NCBI GenBank assembly: GCA_003049485.1
Contig: PYST01000122.1
Location: forward strand, 32,380 to 96,379
DNA length: 64,000 bases
DNA from: Ophioceras dolichostomum
Taxonomy: Eukaryota > Ascomycota > Sordariomycetes > Magnaporthales > Ophioceraceae
Direction of reading: 5' to 3'
Below are positions 46,013 to 55,968 of the stretch, piece by piece. The notes below the pieces were generated by a model, which saw only the letters and a list, made by a program, of their open reading frames with translations, had not been told where the DNA came from and did no database searches. The position numbers and the translations under genes are program-made. The stretch's first letter is position 1. Every line of letters starts with the position of its first letter.

Positions 46013-46182
46013 TTTCCACTTGCCCCTTCCCCTCTCCTCTCGCGTCTTTCTTCCACTTTCCACCCGCCCTCCAGCCATCAACGTAGTATTTGCTTCACCG
46101 TTGTCCTTCCATGTTTTTTTAGCTTACCTGCTCTTTTCCTCTGCCCGTTTCCCCCGTCCCATCTCATTTATGAGTCGCAGCG

Positions 46183-48069
46183 ATGGCCAGCCTCGCCCCC
46201 GCCGCCGCCGCCGCCTCCACCGCCTCTTCCACCTCCTCTACCCCCTCTATCCCCTCCTCCACCTCCTCCACTGCCTGCTTCTCCTCTTCCCCCTCCCCCT
46301 CTGCCGCCTCCCTCGCCTACAGCAAGCCCAGCCCGTCCCTCCTCGGCATGCCGACCGAGGTCCGCATGGCGATCTGGAAGCTGCTGTGGGGCAGCGGCGT
46401 CCACCTGCGCCTCGCGGGTGACGTCGACGCCGCCGCCGGCCCCCTGCGCGGCGTGCGCGTCCAGGCGTCGTTGTGCCGGAGGCCGGCCGCCAGTGACGCG
46501 GCCGGGGAGCACGGCCCGACCACCCCGGACACCCGCACTGTGGACGTCTGGCGCCGCTGCTGGAGCCCGAACCTCTACGGGGGCCCTCTCGACCACGTCT
46601 TCTCGTCCCCCGAGTGGGCCAGGCGCGTCAGGAACCCCTGGGGCTGCCACTGGGAGTGCGAGGAGGACAAGACGTCGCCGTGCGGGATCCTCAACGTCTT
46701 GCTCACCTGCCGGCAGATGTAAGTCCCTGCCAGGGGATCGGATTGTCCCTGTTTCCTTCCCTGTTTGCCTTCCGAAGGAGTCCTGTTGCTGTTTGTCGTG
46801 CTCCCGCCAACATTCTTTCTTCCTCTCGCAAAGATATGCCGAGTGCAGCCAGTCCCTTTTCGGGTCGGCCAACTTCTACATCGCCGACTTCGAGACGATG
46901 CAGGCCATCCTCGTCGACCACTACCAGTCTGTGCGCCTGCCGGGCGGCGGGGGCACCGTCATCCGTCGGGTCCCCGCCTCGAGCAGCAGCTCGTCCGCAA
47001 GATCCGGCACCTGAACTTCGTGGTCCTGTCGGGACAGATATCGTATTAGCAACTGTAAGTTTCATAGTATTCCAACCCGACCCACAACGAGACAAACCCA
47101 CCCACTGACGATAATGTTGCCCTCTTTGTGTATATAGATATGTTGCAACACGGCGAGCCCGCCGCTCCGCTGCCGAACATGCTCGAGCCGTCAAAGTACG
47201 GCTCGGCGCACAAGACGTGGAGGGCCGTCTGGAAGCACGCCGTGCCCGCCTCCGCGAGCTCCGACACGTGAGACTCTGGTTCGACTTCGTCGTGGACCGG
47301 CCAGTCTACTACGGGGACGTCCCCGACCCCAAGTCCTGGGCCACCGAGGTGTGGGAGCGGCCGCTGGTGCGCCCCGCCATCCGCGCCGTGGCCGCCTGGA
47401 ACGCCGCCTGGAACGCCGCCACCGCCGTGCCCGGCTGCGGGGAGGCGAGGGACCCGCCCCAGCTGACCGTCAACCTGCCGTTCCTGCCGCCCGTCTTTCT
47501 GCCGCCGCGGCGGGCCCAAGCCCGGTTTTTCACCGGCACGGCGCCGCTGTCCTTCGTCCTGCTGCGGCACCTGCCGCTCGACTACTGTGTGCGGTGGTCG
47601 CCGATGGTCGAGCCGGTGAACTACCGTATCGACCACGCCCACTCCTGTGCCCGCTGTGCGGACCCGGACGACGAGGGGCAGGGCGGGGAGGCCGAGGATG
47701 ACGAGTATGTCGATGTCGAGCATGTCGAGTATGACACGGAGGACGAGGATGACGAGTATGTCGAGAATGTCGAGTATGACACGGAGGACGAGGATGATGG
47801 CGCGAAGGGCCCGGCAGGCGGCGGCTCCTTCGAGGAGGTCTTGCTCCGTGGTCGGCTCCATCCTGTGCGACGAGTTCGTGGTGGCCATCGGCCCGAGGGG
47901 CGAGAGGGTCACCTGCCAAGCCCTCAGATGCTTCCTGTACAACAAGGACATGTACCCTCTGCCAGACGGCGTGGTGCTGAGCCCGCAGGACGCGGAAGGG
48001 CGAAGGGTGTGCAGTCACTATCATCATGTCCAGGAGTTTTGGAGGCTGTTCCAACCGCCGCGGGTATAA
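46183..48069 (+). pseudogene. DUF7730-like gene with frameshifts
   Basis: The start is clear: ATG 46183, a Ser/Ala-rich lead, then LLGMPTEVRMAIWKLLWG and GILNVLLTCRQ-IYAEC, split by an intron (46719-46833) that restores the conserved CRQIY exactly. This is the F-box-like fungal DUF7730 pattern. Exon 2 (FGSANFYIADFETMQAILVD) then loses frame: the natural continuation EQQLVRKIRHLNFVVLSGQI is one base out from ~46950. A second intron (donor ~47050, acceptor TAG before 47151) is likely. Downstream, WRAVWKHAV and LRELRHVRLWFDFVVDRPVY are again one base apart (~47245). The last part (VVGSILCDEFVVAIGPRGER ... HHVQEFWRLFQPPRV) needs another shift near 47850. An acidic tandem repeat (EYDTEDEDDEYVE) sits at ~47694-47795. 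Either a decaying gene or an intact one with base-calling errors in G/C runs. Confidence 0.65.
47694..47795. repeat. Tandem repeat encoding acidic EYDTEDEDDEYV units
   Basis: Two near-identical blocks of 45-54 bp beginning GAGGATGACGAGTATGTCGA and ending in GAGTATGACACGGAGGAC. They lie in the DUF7730-like gene and keep the frame. Confidence 0.8.
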
Positions 48070-49266
48070 GCCTTGGTTGAGGGAGGTTGATTCTGTGGGG
48101 GTGATCTGGGCTTCGTTTCTTGGTGTGGCTATCATTTGGCGATCTAGTCGACCTTCCTGGTCCGTCATTTTTCCCTTTCTAGTCTGGTCCGGTGTTCAAA
48201 GCCCGGCTTTTCGTTTCTTGGTGTGGTTATTGTTTGGTGCCATCCAGTTGACCTTCCTGGTCCGGCATTTTCCCCCCTCAATGGAGTCTTCGTTTCTCTT
48301 GGTGTGGCTGTTTTGACTATATAAGGTCGACCTTCCCGGTCTGGCATTTTTCCCTTCTAGTCTAGTCCGGTGCGCATAGTCCGGCTTCTCGTTTCTGGTC
48401 TGGTCTCTGTCTTCTCATCTGGCTTCTCTTACCTGCCTGCTCTTACGTTTTTGGGCTGGCATTTCTGTGTTGGTTCTCCTTATTGGTCCGGCGTCCTTGG
48501 ACTGAGCTTCTTACCTGGTCGGGGTGTCCTCTAGGCTTCTCTCTCGCCGCCCGTTCATCTGAAGAGGAACCTTGAGGTCGATCAGGACAGTGATGACAGA
48601 GCTCTTCCAGTGCGGCGCGGACGTCGCCTGTCTTCTAAAGCCACTACAGTATCTTGGAGGAGCTACCGCAGAGATTGTCTTTATGGCAATCAACGATGTC
48701 TCTTTTTCCGTCACTACTAGTATCATTGAGTCAACTGATAACTTCTAACACTGCGTCTGCGTCTCGTTCTCTTGCCTTGTCTCACTATATGCTGCTCTTG
48801 CCGAACTGGTCCTCCTTTCTCGTGATGCCTCATCGACTATTCGAGCTGCTCCACGATCAAATGCCCCTTCGTCCTCTCCAACTTCTGGTTGATCATACCC
48901 TCTGTGGTGTTGTCAAGCTTCTTCTGGAGCCGGTGCCACCTGTGCCAGCGATGGAGGTGTCGGACTGGCTTTGTTTGTCTCGCCCCATCTTCCACCCTAA
49001 CCCTTCATCCAACTTTTGCTCGATGTCGGCTGCAAGCGCAAGCTGCGGCTTCAGGCGTTGGTCGATTTGGGAGTATCAGTGTACTAATGTGCCGTGGTCA
49101 GCCATTCATCGTCCAGCGTCGGGTGCAGTTAGGTGTAGTTTGACTGCGTGTGTCGAGGTCGTCCCGGGAAAAGACCAGACTAGGCAGAAAAGACGATCAG
49201 TACACATGGCGAGTACTAGGACAGAAGGAAAATCAGGTGAATACTACTAGTATGGCTGCATGTTTA
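48070..49266. other. Intergenic between DUF7730-like gene and transposon
   Basis: About 1.2 kb. The first part is a degenerate tandem repeat (48115-48400). The plus frame at 48654-49250 (198 codons) shows no motif or domain. I see no supportable gene. It may contain old repeat-derived DNA. Confidence 0.5.
48115..48400. repeat. Degenerate ~80-99 bp tandem repeat
   Basis: Units start at about 48115, 48213, 48292 and 48391, each with GTTTCT(CT)TGGTGTGG or a close variant, followed by GTTGACCTTCCTGGTCCGGC-type and GTCTGGTCCGGTG-type blocks. Periods are ~98, 79 and 99 bp. One unit contains TATATAAGG. It does not match the neighbouring transposon. Confidence 0.7.
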
Positions 49267-49308
49267 GAGTTGAGGGGGTGGAACCGCGCCAGGGGTAGAA
49301 GTGCGCCA
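49267..49308 (+). repeat. Left terminal inverted repeat
   Basis: Left TIR of the Fot1/pogo element. It pairs with 51122-51163 with about six mismatches, five of them transitions. Preceded by the TA target site. Confidence 0.85.
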
Positions 49309-49433
49309 GCCAAAAATTTATCCACCCCACCAAAAATTGGTAGTCTACAAGAATCGCCCCCTGGGCTTGCGAAAGGCCGCGATTCGGTCAAAAATGAAGC
49401 TATTTACATTTTATTTCGTAGATCAATTGTATT

Positions 49434-51049
49434 ATGGACAATCTTCAGTCTTCCGACTTGGCGAGCGCTATCGACGAAGTGCTAGAGGGCGCGAGCATCC
49501 GCAAGACCGCTCTGCGTTATGGGATAGAACGCACCACCCTTGCGCGGCGGATCAAAGGCATCCCCTCCAAGCGCCTTGCCCATGAGAGCCAACAGAGGTT
49601 ATCACGGGTTCAAGAAGAGGATCTAGTATTATGGATTCTTCGTCAGGAGGCTTTGGGCTACGCTCCAACCCATCGCCAGGTGTATCAAGCGGCCTCGGCC
49701 ATACTGAAGCTCAACGCTGATGATCAGCCCCTGGGAAAGGACTGGACTAAAGGGTTTTTGCAGCGCAACAAGGCTGTAAAAACAAAGCTGGGTAGGAAAA
49801 TCGAGTACGCGAGGGCCAAATCAGCGACCCCTGAGAACATTAATATGCTCTTCGACTTCTACGATACCTGGGACTGGGTTAAACCAGAGCATATTTACAA
49901 CGCTGATGAAGTCGGGTTTATGGAGGGGCAAGGGGTAGACGGTCTCGTGGTCAGGAGCTCTGAGACCTCCCCTAATGCAGTCGGGGTTAAAGCGAACGGG
50001 AACAGGACCTGGACCTCTCTGGTGGAGTGCGTGAGCGCAAGGGGCCGAGCCCTGGACCCCCTGGTGATCTTTAAGGCTGCCAGCATCCAACACCAGTGGT
50101 TTTCTGACGACCTCCTGGCTGCTCACCCCTCCTGGATGGTTACCTACACGAAAAATGGGTGGACTAGCAACGATATTGCCCTGGAATGGCTGGAGAAAGT
50201 CTTTATCCCGCAAACAGAGCCCGAGGAGGGAGAAGCCCGGCTCCTGGTTGTGGATGGTCACGGCTCCCATACTACCGATCAGTTTATGGTGCACTGCTTC
50301 CTCAACCATATTTACCTCCTTTTCCTCCCTGCCCACATTTCACACGTCACCCAACCGCTTGACCGAGGGGCCTTTTCACCCCTAAAAACAGCCTATCGCA
50401 AGTATCTCGGCGACTTGGCTTCACTGACCGACTCTGCGCTTGTGGGAAGCTCAACTTCCTCGGGTGCTACGCAAAAGCGAGAACTGAAGGGCTGAGCGAA
50501 AAGAACATCAAATCAGGGTGGAGAGTTACCGGTCTTTTCCCCAAAAGCCGTCAAAAGTGCCTGCAGAACGACCATGTTGCTATAGCAGCCCGCCAGACTA
50601 CCCCTGAGCCAGCCCCTGAATCCAGCTTCGCTGATATCGCCACCCCGAAGAGAGGCAGAGATATTTTGGACCTTCTCAGAGGTCCAAAGGACAGCCCTCA
50701 CAGCCAGAGAGTGCACCAGAAGGTGGCTCGCGCTTATGATCATCAGACAAGTGAGCTGGCCTTGAGGGACAGAGAAATCGCTGAGCTAAAGGCTCAATTG
50801 GAGAGAGCCCAGGCCCGGAAGGGAAAGAAGGTTAAGCAAGAGCCCAACTCTAGATTTTCTTCACTTGCTGAAATTGCCGCCCAACGCAACAGGGAGCCGG
50901 AACAGCGGCGAATGGGTATAGTTGTGGAAGAGCTAGTGGATGGGTCTTCTAGTGAGGAAGAACCCCCTCCCGTACGGAGATCAAAGCGTCAGAGACGGCC
51001 TACAGCCCGGGCTTTGAAGGCATTAGAATCCGACGAGGATGACGATTAA
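49434..51049 (+). pseudogene. Fot1/pogo transposase, one frameshift
   Basis: Cuts and pastes the element. ATG 49434 opens a 353-codon frame: N-terminal psq-type helix-turn-helix (LASAIDEVLEGASIRKTALR), CENP-B/Tc5-type second DNA-binding domain (LVLWILRQEALGYAPTHRQV), then the DDE catalytic core with acidic residues at about D158 (YNADEVGF), D274 (LLVVDGHGSH) and D310 (QPLDRGAF), a DD35D arrangement. Homology continues without a gap in another frame from ~50444 (GKLNFLGCYAKARTEGLSEK, SGWRVTGLFPKSRQKC) to a coiled-coil and a basic end (RRSKRQRRPTARALKALESD) stopping at 51049. One missing G in GTGGGAAG at ~50442-50449 explains the shift; with it the product would be ~538 aa, normal for Fot1. Otherwise no decay: a very young lesion or a sequencing error. 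Confidence 0.9.
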
Positions 51050-51121
51050 TCTGCGATTTTTTGCGAATTTTTAGCTATATATTTGGCTGCAATATATTCG
51101 TATTTACTTTGGTGGGAATAG

Positions 51122-51163
51122 TGGCGCGGTTCTACCCCTGGCACGGTTCTACCCCCTTGACTC
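51122..51163 (-). repeat. Right terminal inverted repeat
   Basis: Right TIR of the Fot1/pogo element, complementary to 49267-49308. Followed by the TA target-site copy at 51164-51165. Confidence 0.85.
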
Positions 51164-51165
51164 TA

Positions 51166-52047
51166 ATTGTAGTAGCCGTGGCCTCGCGCAAGCTAACCTT
51201 GTGTGCCACTCCGCGAGCCGTTTTCGTCACCCATCCCGCTGTCGTTTCTGGAAAAGTACTTTCTCCCCACATCGACAACCTTCGAAGACGGCACAAGAGA
51301 AGAAGGACAACGCAAATGGGAAGGAAGTACATCACATACCGCTCAGAAGCTGCCCGATTCGGACAAAGTCACCCAGATCTCGGGGGGCCGAAGAAGAATC
51401 CCTCACCATTTCAGCTAGGAATATCTCACCGATGTCCACTTGCTCGAGGGGTAGGAACTTCCCGTTCCGCGTGCGATATTACTCGGCAGGGCATCGCGGA
51501 AGGTGTTGTGTTGTATTCAAACATCTTTCGCGTGGTGGTGGCATCTGAGAGTGTCACTCTACTAGAAATCTTTCCCTGAGAGTTCCGGAGAAGAGACGTG
51601 CTAGTCGCTTACATAGTAACAAGGAGTGCCAGTCACCTTGACGCCGCAACGTGGTAGTCGGGGAAGTTTGTCATGAACATGATAGTAGGAAGAGGCTGCA
51701 GACGCGACCGGCGGCGTCATTAGACGCCTCGGCGGGCTTATTGTCGTGGTTCCAGCTCGACATTCTCAACAGTGAAGTGTTAACCTGATCAAGTTCGAAG
51801 CCGGGAGTGGGAAGTCGATCGCCCAAGCAGGTGTAGTGTGTTGACGTCGGGAGCTTCAGTCGCTTGGGCAGTTTCGACACAGAAACAGAAAGAAATCTGG
51901 CACGTTGCTGACACATCGTTGTTGAACTTGGGAGGGAGGAGAAGGCTAAAAGTGGGCCGTGCTCTCTTCTGTTTTGGACCACCTCACTCTTCAGGGCTAC
52001 TAAACGAAAGAGAAGATACAATTTCGACCACCAAGAGCCTTTCTATC
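51166..52047. other. Intergenic right of transposon
   Basis: About 880 bp after the transposon. Several open frames of 70-130 codons overlap on both strands without motifs. No gene is supported. Confidence 0.5.
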
Positions 52048-52341
52048 ATGGATGGTATGAACCACCATCGCACAACTGCCGAAATTGCTCGCTTCCGTTC
52101 TCATGCTGGCGACAGAGCTGTCGAAAACCTGTCCTCGCCAGCCCTAGTTGTCACTGGTATGGCAATGTTCGAGCTTCTTGGATCGACCACCCGAACCACT
52201 CTCAGCACTACCACACCCCTCTCTCGTCGCCTGTGAGTTCCTACAGTGATCAGCTTACTGTCGCCTCTTACTGACCGACCGTTTAGCTCTAACCCAATTT
52301 TCCGACGTGTCGCCGAGGCGCAGCGAACGGCTGGTAGCTGA
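52048..52341 (+). CDS. Small two-exon ORF, unknown
   Basis: ATG 52048 opens a frame to a GTGAGT donor at 52233. A branch point (ACTGACCGACC) and TAG acceptor end at 52286. The second exon (52287-52341) joins in phase and stops after 18 codons, giving 79 aa (TTAEIARFRSHAGDRAVENL ... NPIFRRVAEAQRTAGS). The intron is 54 nt, typical for this genome, and all signals are good. No recognised family, signal peptide or TM helix. It could be a real small protein or the 5' piece of a decayed gene, since coding-like fragments follow. Confidence 0.4.
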
Positions 52342-52376
52342 GTTTGCGCATCCCGGTGCTGGGAATGTTCGTGTGA

Positions 52377-53174
52377 GTGTTGTCTTTGTTTCTGCTGCCG
52401 CTGACGGACCTCACCCGCTTCCTCAATACGCCTCAGCATTCATTGACACCCCCGTTTCTCGTCATCAGAGAAAGACCGCCGTATACAGGCCGTCTAGGCG
52501 CCCGGCGGAGCCATCTCCAGCACCTCGAATCGGCGGTCCGGCCGTCGGCCGGTAGGGCCACCTCAAAGTCTACATCGAGAACTACAACGAGGCCATCAAG
52601 AAGTTCGGCAAGGCAGTGGCGCGGATCGACTACGAGATCCGGTTCGGCATGTGTCGCGAGCGGCACCATTAGTTCAGAAGACGGAACAAGCATTGAATTA
52701 AAAGAACAGAAGCTCTCTGCCCTTGTGGAGGGTATCTACCTGGCTATATACAAAAATTGTACCCTGGTAGGGAGCATGCCCTCGCCGTGGCCGTTGCCGG
52801 AAGCTTGGGTGCCTGGCGCCCACTGCCCCCACGACACTCCCCTTCAGCCCCGAGCCGCCGTCGCCCGGTCAGCACCGACGCCTGAAACGCTGACCCCCAT
52901 CCGGTCCCTGTTCCCGAATGGCGGGCGTGGGAGGAAGAGGCGCGACTGGACGGTCAGCTGCAGGAAGATCGCTAAGGCCATCGACTACCTCAGCGGCGCC
53001 TGCGTGGTCAAGCAGCTGGTGTACGCCCACCTCGGCATCTCGGAACTGGAGGCTATGGTCAGCGAGATGTCCACTAGATACAATGCAAAGCACATTACAA
53101 TACAAAACATTGCAGGCCCTGGGCATCGGCGTCGGCAGAATCTTCCAGTCGAGGGGTCTGGGGCAGGCGCCTGA
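52377..53174 (+). other. Unrecognised coding-like remnant
   Basis: Protein-like stretches in more than one frame: KVYIENYNEAIKKFGKAVAR with IDYEIRFGMCRERHH (frame ending at a stop near 52672) and, further on, RKIAKAIDYLSGACVVKQLV with YAHLGISELEAMVSEM (~52960-53080) in the frame that is open from 52377 to 53174. The pieces cannot be joined in one frame without assumed splices. It may be a degraded gene or distal exons of the preceding small ORF. No family recognised. Confidence 0.25.
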
Positions 53175-53179
53175 GGGCG

Positions 53180-54324
53180 AGATGAGCAAAGCGAGGACAG
53201 CAGCGACGAGAATAATAATAGCAGACAAGATACTACTCGTAGACTGTAGAAAGCGCGGTTTTGTGGAAACCATTACATTAGCGGTATATAGTAGGAGTCT
53301 TTTCTCCGGGAAAGAAAGCTGGTAGCAATATAATAACCGTTGCACTGTGAGGAACAGTCTTCGCTTCGTTCACGCCGGAGGTGAGGATGCAGGGTGATCG
53401 GCGATTGAAGTGCTTGTCCCTACGTTTCGTCCAGGGGCGTTCTGGAGGCAATAGCACGTACCCTTCTTCGGCTCCACAGCGGTGACATACGCAGCACCTC
53501 TAAGGTGAAGGAGCGTAGACAAATGGGTTACCAAACCCTTTGCTCACCCATTGTGTTTATAACAGGTCAAGGGCGTGGTGGCACGCGCGCCGAACGTCAC
53601 CTTTAAAGGTGCGAGGAGAACAGATGAAGGGAGAAAGGCGAGGGGTCACAAGATGTTGGTTCATGGCCAGTGGTGCTGGCGAGGGGTGCACCCTCTCAAG
53701 GAGAAGAGGGAGGATCTGGGCCTTCGGAGCGAGGACGAACTAGTGTAGTCAGGAAGTAAGGTAGTTGTAATAGCTCGCAGTTAGCCGTGTTCTTATTCAT
53801 ATTACAAGCCGCCGAAGGATCTGGGAATAATTCACAGAACCAGCCCCTTCTCCCGTTCCGTTGGGTCCCAACGCCTCGAAACCCCATCCAGGCTTGGCCA
53901 AACCGACGATGCGGGGGAAGCGTAGTACTGCTAGTAGTACCTAGAAAGTCTGGGCTGGAATGGCTCAGGGATCTGTGCTCGCCCTCTGTGCCTCCGACGA
54001 CCACGGATAGCTATCGCGAGCACCCAGCTGCAAGGTTGCACGGGAATGGACCAGGCGAAACGGAAGGATTCAAGAGGGTAAGGTCCAGGCGGGCTGGGGT
54101 GTGGACTTAGCTTTGGCTTGCTATTCGCAGCGCCATCAGCCGCTTCTGGATGGCAGAGTGGTCATGTTGATCCGAGCCTTGAAGGCCTCCACAGTCTTTC
54201 TGAAGTCCTTCTGTAGCGAATGCTGGGATTGTCGCCCTTTTAGGGGCTGGTTTTGGTGGGAATAAGGTCGCTGATGGTGGTCTTGGCGCGGACTCTCGTG
54301 TAGAGGTGACCGACCCTACCGGTT
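53180..54324. other. Intergenic
   Basis: About 1.1 kb with only short overlapping open frames and no motif. No gene is supported. Confidence 0.5.
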
Positions 54325-54936
54325 TCAGCTGTACATGTCAGTACGACGAATGCGATAACGAGGGGTCGAAGGTAGACTGTCTCCTCGCAGGGACTCGTGC
54401 CACGTACGGTTCGAGCTGGTCGCGCTGTAGGGGTAGGAAGACATTCGAGAGGACAGAAGAGAGGCTGATGACCCCGCTGTGGAGGAACGAACTTGAATGC
54501 GTGCCCGGAAACTCGGATTCGGCGCCCTGAGAGAATCCGCGAGAGACCTGAGTTTTGCGGCGTCCGTTCGCCGGATGGCTGTGGTGGGTTGATGATGCTC
54601 GAGGTCAGCCATGTGGCGACGGCGCGTCGTAGGTTGGCGCGGGAGGTTCCTCGGTTCGGATCGGTCCCCTGGGATCCAGTCGAATGCGGCCCTCAGCTCT
54701 TTGCGGTACTCCTCATCGACCGCCTCAATTGTGCTCCTCTTGAGGATGGTCGTCATCCAGTCGGGGACGGTGAAGGCCGGCTTCGTCTTGACGTCGTCCG
54801 TGTTAACTTGGCTGACCTCCTCGTCGACCAGGGCCTTCGTCCGCCTAGAGACGAGTCGAAGGTGCTCCTGTTGCGTGTAAGCGTAGAAGCTTGTTTTCCG
54901 GCTCGGAGGATGAGTGTAGGTCGGGCGGTTAGACTC
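54325..54936 (-). CDS. Unknown ORF or exon
   Basis: Open frame of 203 codons between stops, with an ATG at 54756 (143 codons). The part before that ATG looks just as coding: FYAYTQQEHLRLVSRRTKAL, VDEEVSQVNTDDVKTKPAFT, then VPDWMTTILKRSTIEAVDEE and RKELRAAFDWIPGD. The C-terminal half is Arg/Ser-rich and less convincing. The strong segment therefore probably starts in an upstream exon; a GTAAGA sequence lies at its edge, but no phase-consistent join was found. I do not recognise the family. It may be a fragment of a larger decayed gene. Confidence 0.3.
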   Translation of the reverse strand, partial: ESNRPTYTHPPSRKTSFYAYTQQEHLRLVSRRTKALVDEEVSQVNTDDVKTKPAFTVPDWMTTILKRSTIEAVDEEYRKELRAAFDWIPGDRSEPRNLPRQPTTRRRHMADLEHHQPTTAIRRTDAAKLRSLADSLRAPNPSFRARIQVRSSTAGSSASLLSSRMSSYPYSATSSNRTWHESLRGDSLPSTPRYRIRRTDMYS

Positions 54937-55968
54937 TTACTTCCGATCAAACGTTGTTGCTCCTGCGATCCTGCGTGCCTGCATGCAGATGGGTACTTCG
55001 GTTAGCCAATCCCATGGATATGGTCCTGTAACTTGGCGCACCCGGATCAAGACGCAACCATGACCGGACTTAAACATTCTCGGGCTGAGACTCACCGGAG
55101 GCACGAAAAGCAGTGGAAAAGGAGAGAATACGCCCGAATGAGGAGAAGAGGCAGATGGGACCACGCCATGACGAATGCGAGTCCAATTGACGTCCTATCG
55201 CCGTCACAAGACTTTGGAAACTGGATGGGTGTCAATGCGGGTGACCAACGGTACGCACCAGCCAGTGCCGCCAGCCGGGCCAACATCCCGCGGGATTGGA
55301 ACGGATTTCAGCTCATGCCCCGTCGATCCCCGCTATACGGTCCCTGCATACCCGCTAAGAATTACAGCTCCCTACTCGCTACAGGGGACATGCGACAGCA
55401 GGTCGCTGACTGACGCCGCCAAAATCCAACTGAGTCCCAGCCGTTAGACGAACGATGCGTGTAAGTCCAGCTGGAACGAATTGCAGGGCCAAGTCCGCTC
55501 CGCCCACGGGGTTCCGTCCCACGGCACCCATCGACAACACTCCGTCCGACATGCCCTCGCGCCGCGGCCCCTCGCCCAAAAAATCCCCTTCTGGAATCGA
55601 TTGCGCGGCCGGCCGTGACAGCCTTCAGAATTATAAAAATCCTAGACGATCACGACTTATTCGACGAAAATGGGAGAGCTCATCATCAGTCACTCCTCCT
55701 GTCATTACGACAAGAATCTGCCTTCAGAGCCTCGTCCCTCTTCAGCATCTTCGACGACTATAGCCCCTCGGATACATTGGTTCCTATCAAAAGCATCAGA
55801 ACTTCACCAACCAAACCCAAGAGCCATCACAAGCGAGTCACGTTTCTCCTCCCTCCGCCGCGCCAACCAAAACCGTCCTCCACGTCCACAACAGAGGACC
55901 TTGTCACATCCGCACCTTCATCATCAACAACAACGGCAGCAACAGCAACAGCAACAGAAGCGCCCACG
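54937..55968. other. Intergenic, upstream of reductase
   Basis: About 1 kb. The plus frame of the next gene is open upstream of its chosen ATG back to 55615, with a CAACAGCAACAG-type run at ~55930-55956; this is more likely 5' leader than coding, because the recognisable fold begins right after 55969. Confidence 0.5.

Larger units (their letters stand above)
44404..46182. other. Intergenic, divergent promoters
   Basis: About 1.8 kb between the divergent zinc-module gene and the DUF7730-like gene. It holds a hexanucleotide repeat (45232-45267) and, from ~45590, a long pyrimidine-rich leader with a 30-bp minisatellite. No gene is supported. Confidence 0.6.
49267..51163 (+). mobile_element. Fot1/pogo-type DNA transposon, full length
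   Basis: A 1,897-bp class II element. Imperfect terminal inverted repeats of ~42 bp: left 49267-49308 (GAGTTGAGGGGGTGGAACCG...) and right 51122-51163, whose complement starts GAGTCAAGGGGGTAGAACCG; about 36 of 42 positions agree and most mismatches are transitions. Both ends carry an internal echo of GGGGTAGAACCG. The element is flanked by TA on both sides (49265-49266 and 51164-51165), the target-site duplication of the Tc1/mariner/pogo superfamily. The interior holds one transposase gene with a single frameshift. Size, ends and protein agree with the Fot1 group common in filamentous ascomycetes. All parts are present, so insertion seems fairly recent; autonomous activity depends on whether the frameshift is real. 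Confidence 0.93.

Noticed and set aside
45551..47014. 487-codon plus frame as one long protein before the DUF7730-like start
   Set aside because: The first 200 codons are the pyrimidine-rich leader read as Pro/Ser/Leu; the DUF7730 motifs are in another frame starting at 46183.
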